64,000 nt of DNA from Wolbachia endosymbiont (group B) of Protocalliphora azurea (GTDB lineage Bacteria > Pseudomonadota > Alphaproteobacteria > Rickettsiales > Anaplasmataceae). Location of the stretch: positions 1,240,001-1,304,000 of the forward strand of contig NZ_OX366394.1 of assembly GCF_947251865.1 (NCBI RefSeq), given 5' to 3'. The notes under the pieces are model-generated. The model ran no database searches, was not told the origin of the DNA, and worked only from the letters and a program-made list of their open reading frames with translations. The position numbers and the translations under genes were made by a program. This document shows positions 19,464 to 28,603 of the stretch, one piece after another; positions within the stretch are counted from its first letter, which is position 1, and every line of letters starts with the position of its first letter.

Positions 19464-20378
19464 GTGGGAATTGGTATAAGACCACAGAAAGGCTCTTGTG
19501 AGCAGCCAAAAAGTAACCACTCTGTCTATCCTGTTGAAAAAGCAAATTGGATTTATATTAAAGTGCCAAATATAGTAGATGAAGATATATTTGATATTGT
19601 TCAAGAACAATTAGCTGAAAATAGAAAAGTAGCAAGGACAAGAAAAAGAGGAGCAAAGTACTTACTACAAGGTTTAGTCATATGTAAGCGTTGTAATTAC
19701 GGATGTTACGGAACTTGCATGAGAAGTAGACGAGAAGAAGAAGGTGGTCATTATGCATATTACCGTTGTAGTGGTAAAGATTCTTACCGTTTTGGTGGTA
19801 ATAAGATTTGTGACAATAAACCCATTCGCTCAGATGCATTAGAAACAGCTGTGTGGGAAGAGGTTAAGCAGTTATTGAAAAATCCAAACAGGATTTTAGA
19901 AGAATACAAGCGTAGGCTTTCAGAACTAAAAAAATCATCATTGGATCAAAAAAGTGACCTGCTAGAGAAACAAGAAAATAAATTAAAACGTGGTATTGCT
20001 AGACTTATCGATAGTTATGCTCAAGAATATATCAATCAAGAGGAATTTGAACCACGAATTAAAGCAATGAAACAAAGCTTAAAAACAATTAAAGAAGAGA
20101 AGAAAAAGATATTTTATCAAAAGGAATTAGAACAGGAGGTAACTCTGGTTGTGGCCAATTTAGAAGACTTTTCTTCCAATATTACGTTAAACCTTGATAA
20201 CGCAGACTGGTTAACTAAACGTGATATTATCAGAACATTGGTCAAGAGAATTGAAATTAACCTTGAGGACGTAAATGTGGTATTTCGCGTAAAAGAGCTA
20301 CCGAACTCTTCTGGACATAATGGAAAGGAAAATAAAAATTTGCAACATTGTCGTAGGTGTATTTTCTCTATATTTTAG
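19464..20378 (+). pseudogene. Large serine recombinase, N-terminal catalytic domain lost
   Basis: The 304-residue frame contains only the C-terminal half of a phage-type large serine recombinase. Residues about 15-60 are the end of the recombinase domain (WIYIKVPNIVDEDIFDIVQEQL), residues about 65-115 form the zinc-ribbon with Cys pairs (CKRCNYGCYG … YRCSG … CDN), and residues about 150-215 are a long coiled coil. The catalytic serine resolvase domain is absent. Its first residues (MGIGIRP) come from the IS630 end, so insertion of copy 3 and probably a deletion removed the 5' part. In Wolbachia such recombinases belong to WO prophages. It cannot catalyse recombination as it stands. Confidence 0.87.
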
Positions 20379-21076
20379 ATTATTTTGTTTACCCCCCTCC
20401 CTTTACCATTCAGCTACGCAGATAGTTACTACAAACCGTAAAGATGTTTAAAAGAAATCTAATTTTTTATCAACTCATACATTTCATTACCAACTTCACA
20501 ACAAGGTTCTGCAGTTGGATAAAAATAATCAAAAAAGAAATAATCCTTTAGTATTTCTGTGCTGCATCCAGAATTATAGTAAGTATCAAGCCTTCCTTTA
20601 AATATCAACAAGAGTATCTTTATACTTTTTCCAAATCACCCTACCCTAAACTGGTCTACGATGTTTGATAGGTATGCATCTCGATCATTTAACCCTTTGC
20701 TCTTATATTTACCAAGCATACTTTTCATTTTAGAGTTAAGATCGAATGCTTTTATTTCAAGATCTGCACCTTTCTTCATATAATCTAAATTATTAGCTAA
20801 TTTTGTATTAAAACTCTGTGTAAGCTGTTGCAGCCAGCTCTCTTGCTTTTCGTCTTTATTAAAGCTAGTATCAAACCAACCTCAGTCACATTTGCAACAA
20901 TCACATGCTTTACACCATATTCATTTAGAACCAAATGCATTACATATTTCACTAACCGCTTTATTTCAATACTTTTTCTGCTTTAACATTGTTATACCAA
21001 TTCCCACTATGCAAAGAACAGATAGACAATAATGGGAAAGAAGTGATAATAAAGTAGATAAAATAGAGAGGTATAA

Positions 21077-21595
21077 ATGGCATTAAGGTCAAAACTATTA
21101 GACGAAAAAGTTGTAAATTTGGCGAAAGAAATGTTAAAAAAGGTCAGAAATAACGCATATGTTTCAAAAAAGTTACAAGCGGTGATAGCAGGAAAAGAAA
21201 GTAGTATAAGCGCTGTGGCAAGAATATGTAAAATTTCAAGGACTGCTTTGACTGAATGGATAAAGCATCTAAAATTTGGTAGAGTAGAAAGATTATTTGC
21301 CCCGTCTCAGCGGCGAAGAAAAAGCAAATTAAAGAAAAATCAACGTGAGCAAATTGAAATATGGGTAGAAAGAAATCCAAATATTACTATTAAGGAAGTG
21401 CAGATAAAAATCTCAGAGGAATTTGGCCTAAACATTAGCAAATCAACAGTGCACCGTGAGATACAAAGGATGAAATTTTCTTATATAACACCGAGGCCAA
21501 TGCACCATAAACAAGATAAAAACAAGCAAGAAGAGTTTAAAAAATACTTCAATAAAATAGTCAATTCCCACCCTGAAAAAGAGGTGTTTTTTTGA
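21077..21595 (+). CDS. IS630-type transposase, orfA
   Basis: N-terminal HTH frame of 172 residues. The end reads GTG TTT TTT TGA (21584-21595); the T7 run is at 21587-21593. Skipping one T at this place continues into GAT GAA TCA, the first catalytic Asp of the DDE domain. Confidence 0.88.
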   Translation: MALRSKLLDEKVVNLAKEMLKKVRNNAYVSKKLQAVIAGKESSISAVARICKISRTALTEWIKHLKFGRVERLFAPSQRRRKSKLKKNQREQIEIWVERNPNITIKEVQIKISEEFGLNISKSTVHREIQRMKFSYITPRPMHHKQDKNKQEEFKKYFNKIVNSHPEKEVFF

Positions 21596-21668
21596 TGAAT
21601 CACGATTTGGAACTCATTCAAAAATCGGACACGGATGGTTTAAAAAAGGGGTCAGAACGCAGGTTAAA

Positions 21669-22079
21669 ATGAAAATTGGTAGACAAAATTTCTATATCTA
21701 CAGTGCGGTAAATCCAAGAAGTGGTAAGAAAATCAGCCTACTTGCTCCATATGTAAACACTGATTGTATGAATATATTTCTGGAGCAGATGTCGAAAGAT
21801 TTAGGCACGAAAAAAGCCTTTCTTGTAATGGATTGTGCAAGTTGGCATAGATCAAAAAGTTTGAAATTTCAGGAAAACATTACCATTATATACTTGCCTC
21901 CTTATTCACCGGAACTGAATCCTGTTGAGAGGTTGTGGCAATATATCAAATACAATACTTTACGTAACAGAGTCTACGATACCATAGGCTTACTTGCAGA
22001 TGTTCTGTGTAATTTTATTGTCAGTATTTCCAGCACTACTATTAAACGAGTTTGTAATGTTTCTTATTTGTTCGATTAG
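21669..22079 (+). CDS. IS630-type transposase, orfB
   Basis: C-terminal DDE frame. The frame is open back to 21594, which adds DESRFGTHSKIGHGWF before this ATG. The fused orfA-orfB protein would have about 332 residues, the usual IS630 transposase size. Confidence 0.88.
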   Translation: MKIGRQNFYIYSAVNPRSGKKISLLAPYVNTDCMNIFLEQMSKDLGTKKAFLVMDCASWHRSKSLKFQENITIIYLPPYSPELNPVERLWQYIKYNTLRNRVYDTIGLLADVLCNFIVSISSTTIKRVCNVSYLFD

Positions 22080-22659
22080 TAATGGAATTTGGTATTATAA
22101 GCAGTGGCACCCATAATATTATTTCCTCGATTATAATGAAAAATAAAATCTCCTTTACCTACGTCTGGATGATGTTTAATTACTGCGTTTAGTTAATCAG
22201 CTAAACGAAATTTATTGAGGAAATAAGAAAAAATAGGGTTAAGAATTTCAGATGCTGTTGCATATAAAATCGCATAGTTATGACCTTGCTGTTCATAGTA
22301 TCGATCAAAAAATGAGCATCTCCATGATGACTTAAATTCTTCTAAACCTAAATACTTTGATACATATTCAACAACAGTAAGGCCATTGCTAAAAATCCTC
22401 CTTAATAAAAAGGGGCATTAAGTTTCACGTTTCTTACAAAGGATAAGTTATTAAAATTTCAATAATTACACCATTATCAGATAAACTATCACCCAGAACA
22501 CAAAAATTTTTACACTTTGAATTAGAGTTATTATTTTTATTTGCCATAACATTCAATATCTAATCATACTGCTCTATAAAGCCTATAAAAAAAGAAAAAT
22601 AGGGTGAAATTATAGAACTTTGGCTGAATTTTACCTATTTTTTGAGCAGCCCTTCTGCC

Positions 22660-24561
22660 TTAAAAGAAACCTCTAAGTTTTTTAGCACGGCTTGGATGTT
22701 TCAACTTACGTAGTGCTTTTGCCTCTATTTGCCTAATTCTTTCACGTGTAACATTAAAAATTTTTCCTACTTCTTCTAAGGTATGCTCCTTTCCATCTTT
22801 ACCAAGGCCAAAGCGCATCCTTAGAATTCTTTCTTCTTTTGGTGTTAAAGTTGCAAGAACATTGGTCGTAATACCACGCAAGTCGGCAAGTATTGCAGCA
22901 TCCTCTGGTTTAGAAACTCGCTTATCTTCTATACAATCACCGAAGGTACTACTATCATCCTTTCCTGTTGGAGCTTCAAGACTTACCGGATCTCTTGCTA
23001 TCTTCATAACTTTGCGTATTCTTTCTAGCGGCATCGCCAATTCTATACTCAATTCCTCTAATGTAGGCTCTCTACCCATTTCATGAGTCATCTTTCTTAA
23101 TGCTTTGTTGATTTTACTGATAATTTCCACCATATGTACTGGTATTCTAACTACTTTAGACTGTTCAGGTATTGCCCTAGTGATTGATTGTTTTACCCAC
23201 CAAGTACCATAAGTCGAAAATTTATACCCACGTTTGTAATCAAACTTATCCACAGCCTTCATAAGACCAATATTACCTTCTTGTATCAAATCAAGCAGAT
23301 CAAGGCCTCTTTTTGAATACTTTTTAGCAATCGAAACCACCAGCCTTAAATTAGCCTTAATCATTTCTTGCTTTGCTTGAGAGACTTCTTGTTCATGTTT
23401 CTGTATTCTCTTGATTACCTTCTTAAACTCCTGAACTCTATCTCCTTGTACATAACTCTTAATATTGCTTAAGGCACTAGCTATATACTCACAGCTATCG
23501 TTTATAAACCTTAAGAATTTATTTTTTAATTCACCTGTAAAAAGAGATTGATTTTCATTAATCTTGAGAAAACTTATTTCACTAAACTCGTGCTCTAAAA
23601 GCACATCATCATAAACATTATAAAAACTTTCTCTATCAATATCGTACTTTCTAGCTTCAGTAATAAGATTAGCTTCTTCAAACGTGATTAGTCTATTTAT
23701 TTCGTAAAGTTTTTGTGTAATTCTGGTAATAGCAGCATCACTACACTGAATTTGTAATGCTACAGACCATATTTGATTATATAAATTTTCTAGCTCATTA
23801 GAGAAATCTTTAGAATTTTTTTTCAATACCAATGCTTCATTTGTTAAAGCAATGATCTCATCCAATGCCGTGATAACCTTTGGCAATAAATCACTTTCCA
23901 TTTCAAGAACAGAAATATTTAAGTTAGCTGAACTTATGTCTTCACTCTCATTTCCCTTTTCATCATTACCTTTTTCCTCATCATTAACACAATCTCTAAC
24001 ATCTTCAGCTTCACTTTCTTCTTTGTCTACCATATTGAAATCAGAGTTATAAATTGCATCCAGATTTATAATTTCTCTCAGTAAAAAAGTTCCACCACTT
24101 AAATCATCACGCCATGTTTTGATTATTTTGAATGCCACTGATGTTTCAATTATTGCACGTAACATGTTATGCTTTTCAGATTCAATTTTTTTTGCTATCT
24201 TAATTTCATCTGCTCGTGACAAAAGCTTTACAGAGCTCATATCCTGTAAATAAATCCTTACTGGATCATCGTTTTGCACTAAAGTTGTAGTAGTATTCAA
24301 CGATGTCTCATCATCATCAAGCTTATTACCATCATTATTAGAAGGAGCTTCTTCCTCATCTTCACTACTTTCGAGTATGTTAATTCCAGAGTCTTGCAAT
24401 AAAGCTATAGTATCATCTATAAAATCAGTTGAAAAATTTTCATCTGACAACTTATCATTTATATCATCAAAAGTGATAAAACCGCCCTTTCTTATACTTT
24501 TGGTTACAAGATCTTTGATGATCTTTTTCCTATCTTCCGTACCATTAATAGTTGACATCAT
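22660..24561 (-). CDS. rpoD: RNA polymerase primary sigma factor (sigma-70)
   Basis: Directs RNA polymerase to housekeeping promoters. The 633-residue protein has an N-terminal region 1.1-like acidic part, region 1.2 ([22 protein letters not shown]), a non-conserved acidic spacer (residues about 180-320), and region 2 with the core-binding and -10 recognition helix ([40 protein letters not shown]). Region 3 and region 4 follow, the latter with the -35 reading HTH ([27 protein letters not shown]). It starts at ATG 24561 (ATG 24558 is equally possible). dnaG, its common partner, is not adjacent. The gene stands between the GDSL pseudogene and the Mnh cluster. Confidence 0.98.
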   Translation of the reverse strand: MMSTINGTEDRKKIIKDLVTKSIRKGGFITFDDINDKLSDENFSTDFIDDTIALLQDSGINILESSEDEEEAPSNNDGNKLDDDETSLNTTTTLVQNDDPVRIYLQDMSSVKLLSRADEIKIAKKIESEKHNMLRAIIETSVAFKIIKTWRDDLSGGTFLLREIINLDAIYNSDFNMVDKEESEAEDVRDCVNDEEKGNDEKGNESEDISSANLNISVLEMESDLLPKVITALDEIIALTNEALVLKKNSKDFSNELENLYNQIWSVALQIQCSDAAITRITQKLYEINRLITFEEANLITEARKYDIDRESFYNVYDDVLLEHEFSEISFLKINENQSLFTGELKNKFLRFINDSCEYIASALSNIKSYVQGDRVQEFKKVIKRIQKHEQEVSQAKQEMIKANLRLVVSIAKKYSKRGLDLLDLIQEGNIGLMKAVDKFDYKRGYKFSTYGTWWVKQSITRAIPEQSKVVRIPVHMVEIISKINKALRKMTHEMGREPTLEELSIELAMPLERIRKVMKIARDPVSLEAPTGKDDSSTFGDCIEDKRVSKPEDAAILADLRGITTNVLATLTPKEERILRMRFGLGKDGKEHTLEEVGKIFNVTRERIRQIEAKALRKLKHPSRAKKLRGFF

Positions 24562-24697
24562 TACCTTTACAGTTTATAATTTTATTTCTTATTTATCAAA
24601 TAAACTTACAATTAGCAAGCTTATAGTTTTATTCTTAATTTATAGTTACTTGCTACTTCATATAGTTTAAGATACTATCAATTTATTCACATTCTTC

Positions 24698-25000
24698 TTA
24701 ATCAACTAATCTCTCTATTCTTACTAATATGGACAATCCAACTGAAAATGTTGCAATTCCAACCACTATAGCAGTAAGCATTAAGACGTGAGGTATAGGA
24801 TTGGTATATAAGTGAAAATTTGAAGTCAATATAGGAGGTAAAGAATTTTTTACATACCCTAAAGATATGTAAAACAACAAAACAGATGATTGTAAGACAC
24901 TTAACCCCATCATTTTTTTGATTAAGTTTTTATCATTTACAATGATATAGAAACCTAGCACCATTAATATAGTAATGCCTACATAATTATATAGAGTCAT
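24698..25000 (-). CDS. mnhC: Mrp/Mnh Na+/H+ antiporter subunit C (NuoK-like)
   Basis: The 100-residue, three-helix membrane protein is of the NuoK/MrpC type (YNYVGITILMVLGFYIIV; HVLMLTAIVVGIATFSVGLSILV). It is a small core subunit of the multi-gene cation/proton antiporter of the inner membrane. Its start overlaps the end of the mnhB-like gene by 4 bp (ATGA), which indicates translational coupling. It is the last gene of the five-gene run; the large subunits are not present downstream. Confidence 0.88.
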   Translation of the reverse strand: MTLYNYVGITILMVLGFYIIVNDKNLIKKMMGLSVLQSSVLLFYISLGYVKNSLPPILTSNFHLYTNPIPHVLMLTAIVVGIATFSVGLSILVRIERLVD

Positions 25001-25416
25001 TGTTTTTTCTTGCGAGCAAAATTTATATATATGATTAACATGGAAGAAGAGACGGTAAGCAATACACCCAGCTCCACTAAGAAAATACCCAATTTTTGAC
25101 CTGTTCTACTATCAGCTGACAATATACTATAGGATAAAAAATTTTGGCCAAATAAAACTGTTATAATACCAGCTCCTCCATAGGTTAAAATACCTAGTAC
25201 GTTAGTAAATTTGATAATAGAGTAAGGTATTGCTTTTAAAGTTGTAGGTATATCAAATAACATAGAATATAATATTATCCCAGAAGCAATAATTATTCCC
25301 GCCTGAAAACCTCCACCTGGAGTATAGTCACCATGAAACTGTATGTATAAACCAAAAAAAATGATAAAAGGTATCATCAAAAATGTTACTGCACTTAATA
25401 CCGGATCTTTAATCAC
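24997..25416 (-). CDS. mnhB: Mrp/Mnh Na+/H+ antiporter subunit B
   Basis: The 139-residue, four-helix protein has the MrpB signature FHGDYTPGGGFQAGIIIASG in the second half of the first third. It is a membrane subunit of the Mrp-type antiporter. It overlaps the preceding gene by 8 bp and the following mnhC by 4 bp. Confidence 0.9.
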   Translation of the reverse strand: MIKDPVLSAVTFLMIPFIIFFGLYIQFHGDYTPGGGFQAGIIIASGIILYSMLFDIPTTLKAIPYSIIKFTNVLGILTYGGAGIITVLFGQNFLSYSILSADSRTGQKLGIFLVELGVLLTVSSSMLIIYINFARKKKQ

Positions 25417-25933
25417 TTTCTTTCTCTTCTAATATTAACATTATACAAAGTGCAGCAGTAAAAACTACTATAGTTTCTCCAAATGTGTCATAGCCACGAA
25501 AGCTTGCTAAAACAGCTGTCACTATATTAGGAATACCAATAGCTTTTTCAGTATTTTCTACATAATAAGGAGCAACGTGCAAGTGAACTGGAGCATTATG
25601 ACTGCCAAAATCTGGTAATTGAATCATAAAGTATGATAAACATGCAGTCAAAAATAACATAAAAAAAAGTGTTGTGGGGCTATGAGATAAATTTGCTTTG
25701 TAATTCTTTACCAAAGAGAGTGCTGCAAACGTAAAGACTGTGCTCAATCCTGCACCAACAGAAGCTTCAGTAATTGCAACATCTGGCGCATTCATAATCA
25801 AGTACATAAGTGCAATAAGTGAACTAAATACACACATTAGAACAGCACTTACAACCAAATGTTTCGAAAGAACTATAAAAACTGTAACCGTGAGTAACAG
25901 CAAAAGTAATATTAGATTCAGTATTTCTAGCAT
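25409..25933 (-). CDS. Mrp antiporter MrpA-C-terminal-like / MbhD-E-like subunit
   Basis: The 174-residue membrane protein has the DUF4040 motif (NAPDVAITEASVGAGLSTVFTFAAL), which in Bacillus-type systems forms the C-terminal part of MrpA, and a following MbhE-like part (RGYDTFGETIVVFTAALCIMLIL). Here this part is a separate gene without the large MrpA proton-channel domain. Its position between mnhG and mnhB agrees with this role. The exact name varies between annotations. Confidence 0.82.
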   Translation of the reverse strand: MLEILNLILLLLLLTVTVFIVLSKHLVVSAVLMCVFSSLIALMYLIMNAPDVAITEASVGAGLSTVFTFAALSLVKNYKANLSHSPTTLFFMLFLTACLSYFMIQLPDFGSHNAPVHLHVAPYYVENTEKAIGIPNIVTAVLASFRGYDTFGETIVVFTAALCIMLILEEKESD

Positions 25934-25944
25934 CTTAACCTTCT

Positions 25945-26217
25945 TTAATAGTCTTTACTTTTATAATAAGTACGCGCTAAAATATAACTGTTAGTTGAAT
26001 TGGCTATCCATATTATAAAAATCAATAATATAACTTTAATAGTATTGATTGAAAATTCATTTTGCCAAGCAAAACCAATCAACAACAACATTGCGCCACT
26101 GGAATCTGCAATACCTGCAGCATGTAGTCTAGTATAGAAATCAGGAAATACTACTACTCCTACGCTTGAAATGACTATTAAACAAACACCTAAAAATATG
26201 AGAATGGATGCTACCAT
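25945..26217 (-). CDS. mnhG: Mrp/Mnh Na+/H+ antiporter subunit G
   Basis: The 90-residue, three-helix protein has the MrpG signature VVFPDFYTRLHAAGIADSSG. It lies 6 bp after mnhF and 11 bp before the next subunit, all on the minus strand, so the five genes form one operon. Confidence 0.92.
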   Translation of the reverse strand: MVASILIFLGVCLIVISSVGVVVFPDFYTRLHAAGIADSSGAMLLLIGFAWQNEFSINTIKVILLIFIIWIANSTNSYILARTYYKSKDY

Positions 26218-26223
26218 AAATTA

Positions 26224-26469
26224 TCAAAACAACATTAATCTCATTAGCGCTATAGTTGATATAAAGCTGATGCTAGCATATAGTAATGCTATATCAATTA
26301 AAAAAAAATCATTCAGAACAATCGATATTGCTGTTATGAGTAAAACTAATTGTGTTGATAAATTATTGAATGCTAAAATCTTATTGTAAACGTCACTTGA
26401 CCTAAATACTATACAACATAACATTACACTCATACAGAACAAAAGCACATAGATAGCAATACTAATCAT
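26224..26469 (-). CDS. mnhF: Mrp/Mnh Na+/H+ antiporter subunit F
   Basis: The 81-residue, three-helix membrane protein resembles MrpF (RSSDVYNKILAFNNLSTQLVLLI). It is the first gene of the run F-G-A'-B-C. Together these small subunits would need MrpA/MrpD-type channel subunits, which must be encoded outside this window. Confidence 0.87.
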   Translation of the reverse strand: MISIAIYVLLFCMSVMLCCIVFRSSDVYNKILAFNNLSTQLVLLITAISIVLNDFFLIDIALLYASISFISTIALMRLMLF

Positions 26470-26498
26470 TTATAAACTATTATAACCTCTGTAGATTT

Positions 26499-26891
26499 CT
26501 AAATCGGTACTTCTTCACCACTATCTTGATCATCTATTTCATCATCGTGGCTTTCTTGACTTACATCCAGACTTGTGTTAAGTTGATGATCAGAAAAATT
26601 TAACAAATTTGCTAGCTTACTTGGACTATTAATATAAGTATTATCTGTTTTTCCTTTCATGTGCTCCTTGCACCTTTTCACCAAAAGGTTAAACAACTCA
26701 TGAGTATTCACCTTCTTTTCTGCTATTTCATATAAAGAAACTATCGTATCCTTATGATCTTTAAACTTAACCATTTCAACGGGATCGCTTGCCCCTGTAC
26801 TCAAATCATGCGTTCTTTGACTTGCTAGCAGAACCAATTTAAAACGGTTGTGTACCTGTTCTACACACTTTTCTACAATAGACTCAACCAT
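26499..26891 (-). CDS. rpoZ: RNA polymerase omega subunit
   Basis: The 130-residue protein begins with the conserved omega core (VEKCVEQVHNRFKLVLLASQRTHDLSTGA, then IVSLYEIAEKKV near residue 50), which wraps the beta-prime C-terminus and aids assembly of RNA polymerase. The C-terminal half is an acidic, low-complexity tail (DDEIDDQDSGEE). Length fits alphaproteobacterial omegas. It is the second RNA polymerase component gene in this part of the window (rpoD is 2 kb away on the same strand). Confidence 0.9.
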   Translation of the reverse strand: MVESIVEKCVEQVHNRFKLVLLASQRTHDLSTGASDPVEMVKFKDHKDTIVSLYEIAEKKVNTHELFNLLVKRCKEHMKGKTDNTYINSPSKLANLLNFSDHQLNTSLDVSQESHDDEIDDQDSGEEVPI

Positions 26892-26951
26892 AAAATACCA
26901 CCTTGATAAGCTTTATACTATATCACAAAAAATAAGATGTCAACTTCAGAT

Positions 26952-27248
26952 CTATTGAGATCCAATTCTACATTCTACTTTTTCTTCTTTAGCTTTTACT
27001 GATTGATTTTCTGTTATTGTAATTGTTATTTCATGATCAAGCTTTTTCAAAAAACCTAACAGTCTCTCTAAAGAAAAACCACTTGTCTTACCACTTTTAA
27101 TTTGTGACACCTTTGGTTGATCAATACCAAGTTTCTCAGCCGCACAAGCTTGAGTCCAAGTATTTTTTCCTATAATTTTACTTATTATGCTCAGCAATTT
27201 TTTTTTTATTGCTTCACTATCCAGATTGTTTAATGATATTGTTTCCAT
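26952..27248 (-). CDS. XRE/HigA-type helix-turn-helix regulator
   Basis: With start at ATG 27248 the protein has 98 residues; the open frame extends to 27338, but METISLNNLDSE is the natural beginning. It contains an HTH of the Cro/C1 HigA2-like type (WTQACAAEKLGIDQPKVSQIKSGKTSGFSLERLLGFLKKL). Such proteins are often antitoxins, but no RelE/HigB-like toxin frame is seen next to it: the 850 bp upstream are empty of clear genes and downstream is rpoZ. It could be an orphan antitoxin or a prophage regulator. Confidence 0.82.
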   Translation of the reverse strand: METISLNNLDSEAIKKKLLSIISKIIGKNTWTQACAAEKLGIDQPKVSQIKSGKTSGFSLERLLGFLKKLDHEITITITENQSVKAKEEKVECRIGSQ

Positions 27249-28102
27249 AATTTTTACTCTCACATACCAACTAGCTTTATTAAATATTATATCATAATAT
27301 TTAATATACCAATATATTAATAGTATATAACTTGTCAATAACTATCTGATACTCAAAATTTTAAATTGACTATAATTTTTATCAAAATACTAGTAATTTC
27401 AAACTATTATTTTGTAAAAAACTTACTATTAAAGAGAATAAGTTGAAATTGCAAAGTTTAAAATACAGAAATAATCATTTTACAAACTCGTTTTAGAGAC
27501 TGTACATGATCTCAAGAAAGGAATAAAGCAGGAGATAGAGTATGTAAATTATGAAAACAGAGCAAGATGAGTAGGAGAAAAACTGAGTAGAGTTCTGTAG
27601 AAAGAAAAAAAAATCAAGAAGATTTAGGATATATTTTACATAGTGTTACAGGTCCTAAAAAGTGGCTTCAGTGAATCAACAATGTTTTCAAAATGGCAAG
27701 ATTATTTTAATAAATGAAGTAAAAAACATAGCGGAAGTAAAGAAAGTGTTTTGAAATATATATAAAAAAGTAATTGCAAAGAAACAAATAAAAGGATGTA
27801 ACTGTAGAAATCTTTGCCGTATTGTCAAAAGGTAAGTCTCTAATACTCTTATAGAAAAGTGTAGACAATTGTGATAAGCAAAATTCAATACTAGCTTACA
27901 AATCGTCTTCTTGCTTCCACCGCTTTGCTTCTAAAAAGATTATGAATAGACCCTTATATCCGAAATTTATACCTCTATATTTTAATATAGGGATTCATTT
28001 CAATTTTTAAAGTTTCTATTTAATAAGAATGCTATATCATATTCGTAATTTAATTTAAATATCTGTTGCTTCTGAAATACTATTTGGTTAGTAAATAAAA
28101 TC
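27249..28102. other. 850-bp gap without a supportable gene
   Basis: No frame longer than about 65 codons and no recognisable motif. A purine-rich + strand stretch at 27500-27850 with scattered stops looks like decayed coding DNA, but I cannot assign it. Upstream regulatory DNA of purE lies at the right end. Confidence 0.5.
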
Positions 28103-28603
28103 ATGTCTAATACAGAAAAAATGAAAAAGGATGTTGCTGTAATTATGGGAAGCGAGTCGGATTATGGCACTATGGTGCATGCTATTAACCTATTAAAAGA
28201 ATTGGAAATTTCACATGATGTATTTATAATATCCGCACACAGAACACCAGAGAGACTCTTTAATTTTACTAAGTCTGCTCAAGAAAAAGGCTTTAAGGTT
28301 ATTATAGCTGGTGCAGGAGGAGCGGCTCATTTACCTGGTATGACTGCATCGCTTACTTATTTACCTGTTATCGGTATTCCTGTGCATAGCAAGCAATTAA
28401 ATGGGCTAGATAGTCTATTATCTATAGTGCAGATGCCAAAAGGTGTTCCAGTTGCAACAATGTCTATAGGAGAGAGTGGAGCATGCAATGCCGCTATTAC
28501 TGCTGCATCTATATTGTCGATTTCTAATAGTGAAATTGCAGATAGATTAAAAAAATGGAGAGAGGGGCAAACTAAAGCAGTAAAAGAAAAACCAACATTA
28601 TAA
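28103..28603 (+). CDS. purE: N5-carboxyaminoimidazole ribonucleotide mutase
   Basis: Converts N5-CAIR to CAIR in purine synthesis. The 166-residue class I PurE has [21 protein letters not shown] with the catalytic His, and [16 protein letters not shown]. No purK is adjacent. The stop TAA overlaps the ATG of mutL by one base (TAATG), so the two are probably translationally coupled. Confidence 0.97.
   Translation: MSNTEKMKKDVAVIMGSESDYGTMVHAINLLKELEISHDVFIISAHRTPERLFNFTKSAQEKGFKVIIAGAGGAAHLPGMTASLTYLPVIGIPVHSKQLNGLDSLLSIVQMPKGVPVATMSIGESGACNAAITAASILSISNSEIADRLKKWREGQTKAVKEKPTL

Larger units (their letters stand above)
18377..19476 (-). mobile_element. IS630-type element, copy 3 (complete, 1100 bp)
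   Basis: Same 1100-bp element, bounded by TACCAAATT…AATTGGTA and flanked by TAA at 18374-18376 and 19477-19479. It has cut off the 5' part of the serine recombinase gene that follows. With copy 4 (opposite orientation) it brackets 19477-20994. Confidence 0.93.
20995..22094 (+). mobile_element. IS630-type element, copy 4 (complete, 1100 bp)
   Basis: Termini TACCAATT…AATTTGGTA, target duplication TTA at 20992-20994 and 22095-22097. It is inserted in the middle of the GDSL-type pseudogene. Opposite in orientation to copy 3, 1.5 kb away. Confidence 0.93.
20459..22547 (-). pseudogene. GDSL/SGNH-type lipase or esterase, split by IS630 copy 4 and frameshifted
   Basis: Minus-strand pieces on both sides of IS630 copy 4 add up to a GDSL-like hydrolase. 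The start near 22547 encodes block I (FCVLGDSLSDNG). Then come GGFSNGLTVVEYVSKYLGL, YAILYATASEIL and a block-III-like region (HYNRGNNIMGATA). Beyond the IS are HVIVANVTEVGLI, a long helix (SWLQQLTQSFNTKLANNL) and a block-V-like end (FDYFYPTAEPCC, with Tyr where His is usual), stopping at 20459. Several stops and frame changes are present (near 22195, 22400 and 20870). The intact ancestor was probably a phospholipase/esterase of about 330 residues. None of these pieces is long enough to stand out as a gene alone. Confidence 0.8.
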
